Shown: positions 27,742 through 37,093, counted from the stretch's first letter. The stretch is DNA of 64,000 bases from Pectobacterium polonicum (GCF_005497185.1 NZ_RJTN01000004.1:186001-250000); one strand, 5' to 3'. Translations and numbers: made by a program. Notes: generated by a model not told the origin, from the letters alone.

Positions 27742-28824
27742 CTACTCACTGATACGCAGGCCATCGGCGTTGAACACCAGACAGTTATTCGGGGAGAAGA
27801 ACACCTCAATGTGTTCATAGGGTTTAAAAGCACTGTCGCCCGCCAGCAGCAGTTTGAAGTTATCAATGCCACAGCATTGGCCGAACAGGTAGGTGCTGTT
27901 ACCTAAACGTTCGACGACTTCGCAGCCGAATGACAGGCGAATCCCCTCACCTTCCGGTGACACGTGTTCTGGTCGTAGTCCCAGCGTAATCGTACTCCCA
28001 GCGCTCAGCTCACTGGTGCGCACCGGCAGTTCAAGCTGTAACTGCTCGGCGATATTTACCGTCAGGCTATCCGGCGTCCAGTCGATAACCTGCGCAGGTA
28101 AGAAGTTCATTTTTGGCGAGCCGATGAACCCTGCCACAAACTGGTTAACCGGATGATAGTAAAGCTCCATCGGCGATCCAACCTGCTCGACTTTGCCATA
28201 ATTCATGACCACAATTTTGTCGGCTAGCGTCATGGCCTCGACCTGATCGTGCGTTACGTAGATCATGGTCGTTTTCAATTCCTGATGCAGCTTGGCAATA
28301 TGCAACCGCATATCCACGCGCAACTCAGCATCAAGGTTCGACAGCGGTTCATCAAACAGGAACACTTTCGGATTACGCACGATAGCACGCCCTATCGCCA
28401 CACGCTGACGCTGGCCGCCTGACAACTCTTTCGGCTTGCGCTCCAACAGGTGAGACAGTTGCAGCGTCTTCGCCACCATCTCGATCTGGTGCTTAATCTG
28501 GTCTTTAGGGACGCCATTAACGCGCAGACCGTAGCCCATATTCTCGGCGACGGTCATGTGCGGGTATAGCGCATAAGATTGGAACACCATGGCAACACCA
28601 CGATGAGCGGGGGCGACATCATTCACTACCGCATCATCAATCATGATTTCACCGCCCGTGACATCTTCCAGCCCGGCAATCATTCTTAGCAACGTCGACT
28701 TACCGCAGCCAGACGGCCCAACAAAAACGGCGAACTCTCCATCTGCAATCGTCAGATTCACATCGTGAAGCGTAATCGTTTTGCCAAAATGCTTACTCAC
28801 TTTATCCAACTGGATCGACGCCAT
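27742..28824 (-). CDS. ganK: Oligogalactan ABC transporter ATPase
   Basis: A 360-residue MalK/MsmX-type ATPase. Walker [11 protein letters not shown]-loop [13 protein letters not shown], signature [15 protein letters not shown], Walker [17 protein letters not shown] and [13 protein letters not shown] are intact. The C-terminal TOBE/OB regulatory domain (about 240-360) includes [10 protein letters not shown] and [14 protein letters not shown]. It is divergent from ganEFG, which encode the binding protein and permeases but no ATPase, so GanK completes that transporter. The shared 489-bp intergenic region holds several GalR-type operators. Confidence 0.9.
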   Translation of the reverse strand: MASIQLDKVSKHFGKTITLHDVNLTIADGEFAVFVGPSGCGKSTLLRMIAGLEDVTGGEIMIDDAVVNDVAPAHRGVAMVFQSYALYPHMTVAENMGYGLRVNGVPKDQIKHQIEMVAKTLQLSHLLERKPKELSGGQRQRVAIGRAIVRNPKVFLFDEPLSNLDAELRVDMRLHIAKLHQELKTTMIYVTHDQVEAMTLADKIVVMNYGKVEQVGSPMELYYHPVNQFVAGFIGSPKMNFLPAQVIDWTPDSLTVNIAEQLQLELPVRTSELSAGSTITLGLRPEHVSPEGEGIRLSFGCEVVERLGNSTYLFGQCCGIDNFKLLLAGDSAFKPYEHIEVFFSPNNCLVFNADGLRISE

Positions 28825-28983
28825 AACGGTAACCTCTTGATAATTTTGCTTTTAAGGATATAAGCGCTGAGTCACAACGGCCCAGTGGTCGTCTACTCAA
28901 AATGGCTCGGCAGCCCTTCCAGACGTATCAGCATCCGGCCAGGCTTACCTGCACGCTGGTCATAATCGCAATATAACAGCATG

Positions 28984-28999
28984 GTGTAACCGTTTGCAC
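28984..28999. promoter_or_regulatory. GalR-type operator between ganK and ganE
   Basis: GTGTAACCGTTTGCAC matches the GalR consensus at all but one fixed position. It is 160 bp upstream of ganK and 315 bp from ganE. Confidence 0.7.
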
Positions 29000-29089
29000 A
29001 AACAGGGGGTTACTTTTGTGCATAAGATCACAGCCTTTACATGTTTCACTGGCAGACGTGGCGCACTCTGCTTAATGTAATCGCCACTG

Positions 29090-29104
29090 GTGTAACCGTT
29101 ACCC
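29090..29104. promoter_or_regulatory. GalR-like half-sites with 1-bp shorter spacing
   Basis: GTGTAACCGTTACCC contains the symmetrical core GTAAC-C-GTTAC. It resembles a GalR operator with the two halves one base closer. Confidence 0.4.
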
Positions 29105-29208
29105 TACTTTGTGGAAAATGCACAATAAAGCATCACGCGCCACACAGCGACGATCACCACACAACGCGTACGGTTAGATGCCTCATTTCCTGCTGTGTAC
29201 TGCCGTGT

Positions 29209-29224
29209 GGTGTAACGTTACACC
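29209..29224. promoter_or_regulatory. Perfect palindrome upstream of ganE
   Basis: GGTGTAACGTTACACC is a perfect 16-bp palindrome made of GalR-type half-sites with the central 2 bp missing, 90 bp upstream of the ganE ATG. It may be an operator with altered spacing. Confidence 0.5.
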
Positions 29225-29313
29225 CACACCGCACAGAGACGCCAAAAACGGCGAAAGCGGAAAGTACGTGACGATCTCCTACCATGATTGGCCCACCAGG
29301 GCTTTGAGGACTA

Positions 29314-30549
29314 ATGATGAAAATGAAAACGCTGACTACCGTCATTATGATTTCACTGGGTATCACCGGCGTGCTCAGCAAATCAGCGCTGGCAGCCGAC
29401 AAAGAACTTCTGGTATGGGAAGATATCAAGAAATCAGACGGCATTGCCGATGCGATAAAAGCCTTTGAAAAACAAAATAATGTCAAAATCAAAGTGCTGG
29501 AAACACCTTACGCCCAGCAGATTGAGAAACTCCGTCTGGATGGCCCTGCGGGGATCGGCCCAGATGTGATAGTGATGCCACACGATCAGGTTGGCACCGC
29601 TGTGGTTCAGGGGTTAATTAGCGAATTGAAGCTGGATCAGACGTTCCTGTCGAGTTTCACTAAACCAGCACTGGAAGCACAAACCTACAACGGTAAGCTG
29701 TACGGCGTGCCGAAAGCGGTCGAAACCACCGTGCTGGTGTACAACAAAGATCTGATGCCACAGCCGCCGGAAAAATTCGACGACCTGTTTGCCTTCTCCA
29801 AACAACAACGTGCCGAAGGTCGCTATGGTTTGTTGGCGAAATTTGATGAGATTTATTACGCCTATGGCGTCATCGCCGGGATGGGTGGCTACATTTTCGG
29901 GCAGAACAGCAACGGTTCACCGAACGTAAAAGACATCGGTCTGGATAAACAAGCCACCATCGATGCCGTCAACTACATCAAGAAATTCTATGCAGATGGC
30001 CTGTTCCCGCCGGGCATCGTCGGTGAAACTGGCGCTAACGCCATCGACTCCCTGTTTACCGAGAAAAAAGCCGCTGCCGTGATTACCGGCCCGTGGGCGT
30101 TCCAGCCGTACAAAAACGCGGGCGTAAACTATGGCGTCGCCCCACTTCCGCTGCTGCCAAACGGCGAGCATCCGCGTTCGCTGCTGGGCGTGAAAGGCTA
30201 CAGCATCTCCACCTACTCCAAAAACAAAGAGCTGGCGCAGAAATTCATCGAATTCATCAATCAGCCTGAGTACGCCAAAATTCGCTTCCAGTTAACTGGC
30301 GAAATCCCACCGATCGCAGCGCTGGTTGACGATCCGCTGATTAAGGATGACGAAAAATCCCGTGCTGTCGCAATCCAGTCTGGCTATGCCGTTCCTATGC
30401 CGAGCGTACCGGAAATGCAGGAAGTCTGGACGCCAGCCAACAGCGCGTTGCAATTGAGCGTGACGGGCAAGCAGGACACCAAAGCGGCATTGGAATCCGC
30501 CGTGAAGGTAATAAAAATGCAGATCGAAGCTAACCACAGTAACCAGTAA
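29314..30549 (+). CDS. ganE: Oligogalactan-binding periplasmic protein (MalE-like)
   Basis: A 411-residue family 1 extracellular solute-binding protein. A signal peptide (MMKMKTLTTVIMISLGITGVLSKSALA) with AxA cleavage precedes ADKELLVWEDIKKSDGIADAIKAFEKQN. MalE-like segments YAQQIEKLRLDGPAGIGPDVIVMPHDQVG, VPKAVETTVLVYNKDL and FTEKKAAAVITGPWAF are clear. The start follows TGAGGACTA. It heads ganEFG-ganA-ganB and delivers oligogalactans to GanFG. A hairpin follows it, probably making binding protein more abundant than the permeases. Confidence 0.88.
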   Translation: MMKMKTLTTVIMISLGITGVLSKSALAADKELLVWEDIKKSDGIADAIKAFEKQNNVKIKVLETPYAQQIEKLRLDGPAGIGPDVIVMPHDQVGTAVVQGLISELKLDQTFLSSFTKPALEAQTYNGKLYGVPKAVETTVLVYNKDLMPQPPEKFDDLFAFSKQQRAEGRYGLLAKFDEIYYAYGVIAGMGGYIFGQNSNGSPNVKDIGLDKQATIDAVNYIKKFYADGLFPPGIVGETGANAIDSLFTEKKAAAVITGPWAFQPYKNAGVNYGVAPLPLLPNGEHPRSLLGVKGYSISTYSKNKELAQKFIEFINQPEYAKIRFQLTGEIPPIAALVDDPLIKDDEKSRAVAIQSGYAVPMPSVPEMQEVWTPANSALQLSVTGKQDTKAALESAVKVIKMQIEANHSNQ

Positions 30550-30572
30550 ACCACTGCTCCACCGTGGGTCAA

Positions 30573-30626
30573 CATGGGTTCCCCCTGTTTATCCCCACTA
30601 GATATCGGGATGCGGGGATACCCATG
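30573..30626 (+). terminator. Intercistronic hairpin/attenuator between ganE and ganF
   Basis: Outer stem CATGGGT (30573) with ACCCATG (30620-30626), inner stem ATCCCC with GGGGAT, then TTTTTAAG. The T-run suggests partial termination, as between malE and malF type genes where binding protein must exceed permease. Confidence 0.6.
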
Positions 30627-30649
30627 TTTTTAAGAAAATGGAGGTAGAT

Positions 30650-31954
30650 GTGACCGTCAACGCCAGCGGCCTTACGCCACAAGAAAGAGGACGTCGCCAC
30701 GCCAGAACAGCGGTATTGCTGGCGATCGTCCCCGGACTCGGACAGATGTATAATCGCCAGTTCGTCAAAGGCGCGCTTTTCTTTATCGTCATGGTTTGCT
30801 TCATCGGCATATTCCATGATTTCCTGCAAAACGGCGCTTGGGGACTTATCACGCTGGGCACCGAGCTGCCGCGCGATCACTCTATTTTTCTGTTGGCAAA
30901 AGGCATTATTAGTGTGATCGTCGCCGCCTTTGGCGTCGGCGTTTACTATTTGAGCCTGCGCGATGCTTACGTGTGCGGTGCTAGGCGTGATAGAGGCCTA
31001 CCGTTGAACAGCGTGAAGAAGCAATATCAGATGCTGCTGAGCGAAGGCTTCCCTTATCTGATGATTACGCCTGGCTTCATCCTGTTGGTCTTTGTCGTGG
31101 TTTTCCCGATTATTTTCGGCTTTTCCATTGCCTTTACCAATTACAACCTCTACCACACGCCGCCCGCCAAGCTGGTCGACTGGGTGGGGATGACAAATTT
31201 CATCAACATTTTCCGGCTCGATCTCTGGCGCTCTACGTTTTTTGACGTGCTGCAATGGACGGTAATTTGGACGCTGATTGCGACCACACTCCAGTGCGCC
31301 GTGGGCATCCTGCTGGCGATTTTGGTGAACCAGAAGGGCCTGCGTTTCAAGCCGCTGATCCGCACCATCCTGATCCTGCCGTGGGCAGTGCCGGGCTTTG
31401 TCACCATTCTGGTCTTCGCGGGGATGTTTAACGAAACATTTGGCGTGATTAATAACGGTATTCTGGCCGCGCTGGGGATTGAGCCTAAAGCGTGGATGAC
31501 CGATCCATTCTGGACCAAAACCGCGCTGATCCTGATGCAAACCTGGTTAGGCTTCCCGTTTGTGTTCGCCATGACGACGGGCGTATTGCAGGCTATTCCT
31601 GACGATTTGTACGAAGCCGCAACCATTGACGGTGCCAGCAGTTGGTACAAGCTGACCACCATCACGCTGCCGCTGGTACTCTACTCCATTGCGCCGATCA
31701 TCATCACGCAGTACACGTTCAACTTTAATAACTTCAACATCATCTATCTGTTCAACAACGGTGGACCGGCGGTGATCGGCTCCAACGCAGGTGGAACGGA
31801 CATTCTGGTGTCCTGGATTTATAAGTTGACCATGTCTTCTTCCCAATATGCGATCGCAGCCAGCATCACCATTCTGCTGTCGATTTTTGTCGTGGGAATC
31901 GCGCTGTGGCAGTTCCGCGCCACCAATTCCTTCAAACAAGACAACATGGCATAG
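30650..31954 (+). CDS. ganF: Oligogalactan ABC permease (MalF-like)
   Basis: A 434-residue inner-membrane permease. The start is decided by the ribosome site: GGAGG at 30640-30644 sits 5 bases before GTG at 30650 (MTVNASGLTPQERGRRH); the ATG at 30638 would place the ribosome site inside the gene. An N-terminal paired-span extension (VPGLGQMYNRQFVKGALFF) precedes the MalF-type permease core with the EAA loop EAATIDGASSWYKLTTITLPL. It partners GanG and GanK. The gap to ganG is 12 bp. Confidence 0.88.
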   Translation: MTVNASGLTPQERGRRHARTAVLLAIVPGLGQMYNRQFVKGALFFIVMVCFIGIFHDFLQNGAWGLITLGTELPRDHSIFLLAKGIISVIVAAFGVGVYYLSLRDAYVCGARRDRGLPLNSVKKQYQMLLSEGFPYLMITPGFILLVFVVVFPIIFGFSIAFTNYNLYHTPPAKLVDWVGMTNFINIFRLDLWRSTFFDVLQWTVIWTLIATTLQCAVGILLAILVNQKGLRFKPLIRTILILPWAVPGFVTILVFAGMFNETFGVINNGILAALGIEPKAWMTDPFWTKTALILMQTWLGFPFVFAMTTGVLQAIPDDLYEAATIDGASSWYKLTTITLPLVLYSIAPIIITQYTFNFNNFNIIYLFNNGGPAVIGSNAGGTDILVSWIYKLTMSSSQYAIAASITILLSIFVVGIALWQFRATNSFKQDNMA

Positions 31955-31966
31955 GAAAGCGCGCAG

Positions 31967-32815
31967 ATGAAAAAGCACAGCGTTAAACGCCAAAATTTTA
32001 TCAAACTCGGCCTGACCTACCTGCTGCTGACGATTGTGGCCGTCATTATTATTTACCCGCTGATCTGGACGGTAGGTGCATCATTAAATCCCGGCAGCAG
32101 CCTGCTCAACACCTCAATCATCCCGGATAACTTCTCCTTCATTCACTATGAGGAGCTGTTCAACGGCCAGATTGACTATGCCGCCTGGTACTGGAACTCG
32201 ATGAAAATCAGCTTCCTGACCATGATTCTGACACTCATCAGCGTCAGCTTCACCGCGTATTCCTTCTCGCGCTTCCGCTTTCGCGGCCGCCAGAATGGGC
32301 TGATGCTGTTTTTGCTATTGCAGATGATTCCACAGTTCTCCGCGCTGATCGCCATCTTCGTACTGGCGCAGATGCTAGGGCTGGTGAACAGCCATATTGC
32401 GCTGGTGCTGGTTTACGTCGGCGGCATGATCCCGATGAATACCTATCTGATGAAAGGCTATCTGGATGCCATTCCGAAAGATCTGGATGAGTCCGCGCGT
32501 ATGGACGGCGCGGGCAACTTCCGCATCTTTATCGAGATCATTATGCCGCTGTCCAAACCGATCATCGCGGTGATCGCCCTGTTCTCGTTTACCGGCCCGC
32601 TAGGCGACTTCATTCTCTCCAGCACCATCCTGCGCACGCCGGATCAGTACACGCTACCTATCGGGCTTTATAACCTGGTCGCACAGAAAATGGGCGCTAG
32701 CTACACCACCTACGCCGCCGGAGCCGTGCTGATCGCGGTACCGGTCGCCATTCTTTATCTTTCATTGCAAAAGTACTTTGTCTCCGGCCTGACCTCAGGC
32801 GGAACCAAAGGGTAA
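31967..32815 (+). CDS. ganG: Oligogalactan ABC permease (MalG-like)
   Basis: A 282-residue MalG-type permease with six predicted spans. The EAA coupling loop is DESARMDGAGNFRIFIEIIMPLSKP; the MalG-style C-terminus ends YFVSGLTSGGTKG. The periplasmic segment NTSIIPDNFSFIHYEELF is typical of the subfamily. It starts after AGGAAAGCGC 12 bp past ganF and is followed 35 bp later by ganA. Together with GanE, GanF and GanK it imports galactan oligomers. Confidence 0.9.
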   Translation: MKKHSVKRQNFIKLGLTYLLLTIVAVIIIYPLIWTVGASLNPGSSLLNTSIIPDNFSFIHYEELFNGQIDYAAWYWNSMKISFLTMILTLISVSFTAYSFSRFRFRGRQNGLMLFLLLQMIPQFSALIAIFVLAQMLGLVNSHIALVLVYVGGMIPMNTYLMKGYLDAIPKDLDESARMDGAGNFRIFIEIIMPLSKPIIAVIALFSFTGPLGDFILSSTILRTPDQYTLPIGLYNLVAQKMGASYTTYAAGAVLIAVPVAILYLSLQKYFVSGLTSGGTKG

Positions 32816-32850
32816 TAACTCAACATCTGTACCTATTCCAGGAACGTAAA

Positions 32851-34065
32851 ATGAAAATGAAAAAACGCGTACTGATGGCCGCCATGCTGGCAACTGGCCT
32901 GTTGACCTTCTCCCTGCCGCAAACCCTGTATGCCGCAGAGAATGTGACGATCAATAAGTTGACGAACGTCCCTGCCGACTTCATTAAAGGCGCAGATATT
33001 TCCATGCTGAACGAGGTGGAAAAGCACGGCGGAAAATTTTATGACGAACATGGCAAACAGAAAGACGCCATGCTGATTCTGAAAGAGAACGGGATTAACT
33101 ATATCCGCCTGCGCATCTGGAACGATCCGAAAGATGCGGCAGGCAACGGCTATGGCGGCGGCAACAACGATCTGGCCACCACGCTGGCGCTGGCTAAACG
33201 CGCCAAAGCTAACGGTATGAAAGTGCTGCTGGATTTTCACTACAGCGATTTCTGGACCGATCCGGCTCACCAAAACAAGCCCAAAGCCTGGTCTGGCCTA
33301 AACGTGGAACAGCTCACCACTGCCGTACATGACTACACCAAAGCCACTATTAGCGAATTTCAGAAAGCGGGCATCATGCCAGATATGGTGCAGATCGGTA
33401 ACGAACTGAACGGCGGGATGCTGTGGCCGGAAGGAAAAAGTTGGGGTCAGGGTGGCGGCGAATTCGATCGCCTCGCAGCGATGCTGAAAGCCGGTATTCA
33501 GGGAGTGAAGGACGTACAGGGCGCGAATAACGTCAAAATCATGCTGCATCTGGCGGAAGGCACCAAAAACGACACCTTTATCTGGTGGTTCGATGAAATC
33601 GTCAAACGTAATGTCCCGTTCGATGTCATCGGCGCCTCGTTCTACACCTACTGGAACGGCCCCATCAGCGCGTTGCAGTACAACATGAACGACGTCACCA
33701 AACGCTACAATAAAGACATCATCGTGGTTGAAGCCGCCTATGCTTACACGCTAGAAAACTGCGATAACGCGGAAAACAGCTTCCAGCAAAAAGAGCTGGA
33801 TGCAGGCGGCTACCCCGCTTCCGTTCAGGGTCAGGCCAATTACCTGCATGACCTGATGCAAAGCGTCATCAACGTCCCCAATCAGCGTGGTAAAGGCGTC
33901 TTCTATTGGGAGCCCATCTGGCTGCCTACCCCCGGCGCAACCTGGGCCACGAAAGCGGGTATGAAATACAACAACGACGAATGGAAAGAAGGCAACGCGC
34001 GGGAAAACCAAGCGCTGTTCGACTGCAAAGGCAACGTACTGCCTTCCATCAGAGCGTTTAAGTAA
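32851..34065 (+). CDS. ganA: Endo-beta-1,4-galactanase, GH53
   Basis: A 404-residue exported glycosidase that cuts beta-1,4-galactan side chains of pectin. The signal peptide (MKMKKRVLMAAMLATGLLTFSLPQTLYA) is followed by the GH53 barrel: DFIKGADISMLNEVEKHG, NYIRLRIWNDP, VLLDFHYSDFWTDPAHQNKP. The acid/base glutamate is in QIGNELNGGMLWPEG (about 188) and the nucleophile in IIVVEAAYAYT (about 294). No secretion domain beyond the signal is seen, so a periplasmic location like Dickeya GanA is likely. Confidence 0.94.
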   Translation: MKMKKRVLMAAMLATGLLTFSLPQTLYAAENVTINKLTNVPADFIKGADISMLNEVEKHGGKFYDEHGKQKDAMLILKENGINYIRLRIWNDPKDAAGNGYGGGNNDLATTLALAKRAKANGMKVLLDFHYSDFWTDPAHQNKPKAWSGLNVEQLTTAVHDYTKATISEFQKAGIMPDMVQIGNELNGGMLWPEGKSWGQGGGEFDRLAAMLKAGIQGVKDVQGANNVKIMLHLAEGTKNDTFIWWFDEIVKRNVPFDVIGASFYTYWNGPISALQYNMNDVTKRYNKDIIVVEAAYAYTLENCDNAENSFQQKELDAGGYPASVQGQANYLHDLMQSVINVPNQRGKGVFYWEPIWLPTPGATWATKAGMKYNNDEWKEGNARENQALFDCKGNVLPSIRAFK

Positions 34066-34111
34066 GTCGTAAACCGTATTCAACGCATCGACAACCGTTT
34101 AGGAGAGAACG

Positions 34112-36172
34112 ATGTTCAAATTTCCCCCGCTAAGCAGCAAGGTGCCTGTTCTACTGCATGGCGCAGACTATAACCCTGACCAATGGCTGGACGACCCAGA
34201 GGTTCTGGAAAAAGACATTGAGATGATGAAGCAGACCCAGTGCAACGTCATGTCCGTGGGGATTTTCAGCTGGTCTGGGCTTGAACCAGAAGAAGGTCGC
34301 TACGAATTTGGCTGGCTGGACGGCATCCTCGATACATTGTATGCCAATGGGGTCTTCGTTTTTCTGGCAACACCCAGCGGTGCCCGCCCGGCCTGGCTAT
34401 CGCAGAAATATCCTGACGTGCTGCGCGTGGGCAGCAACCGCGTACGGGCGCTGCACGGCGGTCGCCACAACCATTGCCTAAGCTCGCCGAACTATCGCGA
34501 AAAAGTAAAACAGATGAACACCCAGTTGGCAAAACGCTACTCGCACCATCCTGCGGTGATCGGCTGGCATATTTCTAACGAATACAGCGGCGAGTGCCAC
34601 TGCGATACCTGCCGCAGTACCTTCCAAAGCTGGCTAAAAGCACGCTACGGCACGATAGACGCGTTGAATAAAGCGTGGTGGAGCACCTTCTGGAGCCATA
34701 CCTATACCGACTGGTCACAGTTAGAACCCCCGTCGCCCATCGGTGAAGTATCCATCCACGGTCTGAATTTGGACTGGAAACGCTTTAACACCTCACAGGT
34801 CAGCGATTTCTGTGCCGCAGAAATCGTACCGCTCAAAGCCGAAAATCCGTCTCTGCCAACCACGACGAACTTCATGGAATACTTCTATGATTACGACTAC
34901 TGGCAGTTGGCAAAGGTGATCGACTTCATCTCCTGGGACAGCTACCCGCTGTGGCACAACGCGGAAGATGACTGCACGCTGGGTGCCTATACCGCGATGT
35001 ATCACGATCTGATGCGCACGCTGAAAGGTGGCAAGCCCTTCTACCTGATGGAGTCAACGCCAAGCCTGACCAACTGGCAGCCGATCAGCAAGCTGAAAAA
35101 GCCGGGTATGCATATCCTGTCTTCGCTTCAGGCCGTCGCACACGGTTCCGACTCCGTGCAGTATTTCCAGTGGCGTAAAAGCCGCGGTTCCGTTGAGAAG
35201 TTCCACGGTGCCGTCGTCGATCATGTCGGGCATATCAACACCCGCGTTGGGCGAGAAGTGCAGGAGCTGGGTGACATCCTTAACAAACTCGCACCGGTGG
35301 CAGGCAGTCGGGTTGACGCCAAAGTCGCCATTATTTTCGACTGGGAAAGCCGCTGGGCGATGGACAACGCCCAAGGGCCGCGCAATGCGGGGCTGTTCTA
35401 TGAGAAAACCGTCACCGAACACTATCGGACATTCTGGGAACAGGGCGTGGCAGTGGACATCATCAACGCCGATGTCGACCTCAGCGGCTATCAGGTCGTC
35501 ATTGCACCAATGCTTTACATGGTGCGCGATGGCTTTGCCGAACGTGTCGATGCCTTCGTCAAACAAGGTGGCCGCTTCGTCACCACCTATTGGTCTGGCG
35601 TCGTCAACGAAACCGATCTCTGCCACCAAAACGGTTTCCCTGGCCCGCTTCGCCCTATCATGGGGATCTGGGCGGAAGAAATCGACGGACTGTACGATCA
35701 TGAAAGCAACAGCATCAGCGGTCTGGACGGCAATGAGCAACGTCTGGTCGGGCCGTATCAGGTCACGCAGCTGTGCGAACTGATTCATCTGGAAGGCGCG
35801 CGGGCGCTGGCGACCTATGACAGCGATTTCTATGCCGGACGCCCGGCCGTTACGGTCAATGATTACGGCAAAGGACAGGCTTACTACATCGCATCGCGCA
35901 ACGATCTCACCTTCCAGCGGGATTTCTTCACCACGCTGATACAAACGCTGGATCTACCGCGTGCGCTACCGACCGACCTGCCTTACGGCATTGTCGCTCA
36001 TCGTCGTGATGACGGGGAAAGCGAGTTTATCTTCGTACAGAATTACACGGCAACACAGCAGCAAATTACGCTGCCTACCGCCTACGAAGAAATGACCACG
36101 GGTAGCACGCTTTCAGGGACTATCGACCTGTCAGGCTACGGCTGCCGGATTCTACGCCGCGCATTACAGTAA
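34112..36172 (+). CDS. ganB: Beta-galactosidase, GH42
   Basis: A 686-residue cytoplasmic GH42 enzyme that hydrolyses imported galacto-oligosaccharides. It starts MFKFPPLSSKVPVLLHGADYNPDQW. The acid/base glutamate is in GWHISNEYSGECHCDTC, followed by the zinc-binding cysteine cluster of the family. The nucleophile is in PFYLMESTPSLTNWQP. The trimerisation domain (VDIINADVDLSGYQVVIAPMLYMV) and C-terminal beta domain follow. It is the last gene of the ganEFGAB series and feeds galactose to GalK and GalT encoded 12 kb away. Confidence 0.95.
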   Translation: MFKFPPLSSKVPVLLHGADYNPDQWLDDPEVLEKDIEMMKQTQCNVMSVGIFSWSGLEPEEGRYEFGWLDGILDTLYANGVFVFLATPSGARPAWLSQKYPDVLRVGSNRVRALHGGRHNHCLSSPNYREKVKQMNTQLAKRYSHHPAVIGWHISNEYSGECHCDTCRSTFQSWLKARYGTIDALNKAWWSTFWSHTYTDWSQLEPPSPIGEVSIHGLNLDWKRFNTSQVSDFCAAEIVPLKAENPSLPTTTNFMEYFYDYDYWQLAKVIDFISWDSYPLWHNAEDDCTLGAYTAMYHDLMRTLKGGKPFYLMESTPSLTNWQPISKLKKPGMHILSSLQAVAHGSDSVQYFQWRKSRGSVEKFHGAVVDHVGHINTRVGREVQELGDILNKLAPVAGSRVDAKVAIIFDWESRWAMDNAQGPRNAGLFYEKTVTEHYRTFWEQGVAVDIINADVDLSGYQVVIAPMLYMVRDGFAERVDAFVKQGGRFVTTYWSGVVNETDLCHQNGFPGPLRPIMGIWAEEIDGLYDHESNSISGLDGNEQRLVGPYQVTQLCELIHLEGARALATYDSDFYAGRPAVTVNDYGKGQAYYIASRNDLTFQRDFFTTLIQTLDLPRALPTDLPYGIVAHRRDDGESEFIFVQNYTATQQQITLPTAYEEMTTGSTLSGTIDLSGYGCRILRRALQ

Positions 36173-36326
36173 GGGTTCATGCTGGTCAGTTAAGCATCGC
36201 AATACTGGTGGGGCAACGGTGATGGGGATTTCGACGAAACCTCATCGCCGTGTGTCGCCTAACAGTAATGCCAGATGAGCGGCATTATCATACGCACGCT
36301 GATAAACAAACGAAGAGGTGACTACG
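36173..36326 (+). other. Two hairpins between ganB and the PTS IIB gene
   Basis: A long imperfect hairpin spans about 36213-36252 (CGGTGATGGGG...CCTCATCGCCG), followed by TAATGCC/GGCATTA at 36270-36288. Neither has a T-run. They may separate the gan transcript from the next gene. Confidence 0.4.
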
Positions 36327-36668
36327 ATGGGCAAGATTCACAATTTTCGGAAATTGTTCGCATCAATGTTGGGTAAGCAAATTACCGAGATTGAAATCGC
36401 TTCACCGCTAGACAAAGAAAACTTGCAGCAACTGGTAACCGCCTTTGGCGGCAAAGAAAATATTGTCAGTCTGGATGCCTGCATCACCCGCCTGCGGGTC
36501 GAAGTTCACAGCCTGCGTCTGGTCAACAGCGACAGTCTGCAAAAGCTGGGCGCTATCGGCGTGATTATTGTCGGCCATCAGGTGCAGGCGATTTTCGGCA
36601 CGCAATCGGATAACCTGCGGCGCGAACTCGCCGCCTGGTTTGAGGATGATGGCGCAGAAGCGCGGTAG
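36327..36668 (+). CDS. Orphan PTS EIIB domain protein, glucose family
   Basis: A 113-residue single-domain protein. Residues about 28-105 form a glucose-family IIB domain with the phosphocysteine in NIVSLDACITRLRVEV, then LGAIGVIIVGHQVQAIFGTQSDNLRRE, closely resembling the C-terminal IIB of E. coli PtsG. The start is MGKIHNFRKLF after AAGAGG. No IIC or IIA partner is present nearby. It may phosphorylate-sense or pair with a IIC encoded elsewhere; linkage to galactan genes is only positional. Confidence 0.85.
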   Translation: MGKIHNFRKLFASMLGKQITEIEIASPLDKENLQQLVTAFGGKENIVSLDACITRLRVEVHSLRLVNSDSLQKLGAIGVIIVGHQVQAIFGTQSDNLRRELAAWFEDDGAEAR

Positions 36669-36777
36669 CGGTTTTAAATCTGCTCGGTCGCTATTTCTTA
36701 GCCACATTTTTATGCCACTATTGAAGCAGTTTCGTACGCGATAAATGTTGTAAATGTATGAGTACCTTGCCGTTATC

Positions 36778-37093
36778 TGGCGTAAAAAATTATGCAGCGG
36801 TGAGCTTGGCCGCCGAGTGAGCGACAGGACGTCGCGAAAACCAGTGCCGCGTCGGACAAAAACGTCAGAGACGTTTTTGAACAGCACTTGTGCTGGCCCG
36901 AAGGGCGAGCCCCGTTTATGGGGCGAGTAAACGTGTCGCAAGCGGTCCTCTAAGCCTGATACCGACGATGGCACCGCGTAAGCGGCATAATTCCCGCCAA
37001 AAGCCGGGGTTCATAGGGGGCTGGCGTAGCCCCCTATGTCGGGCGCGTGCTACAAGGTAGCATGAAAATAACGGTATTATCGCGCACGAAACC
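36778..37093 (+). repeat. Family 2 repeat, copy B with internal insertion (316 bp)
   Basis: It runs from TGGCGTAAAAAATTATGC to GCGCACGAAACC. Shared blocks are CGCGAAAACCAGTGCCGCGT, GGCACCGCGTAAGCGGC, CCCGCCAAAAGCCGGGG and GTCGGGCGCGTG. Compared with other copies it has an extra segment at about 36858-36945 (AAACGTCAGAGACGTTTTTG, CCCGAAGGGCGAGCCCCG) that resembles family 1 internal modules, suggesting recombination between the two families. Confidence 0.8.

Noticed and set aside
34266-35944. Long minus-strand frames inside ganB (88 and 296 codons)
   Set aside because: They are shadows of the GC-rich ganB coding frame with no start context or protein family features.
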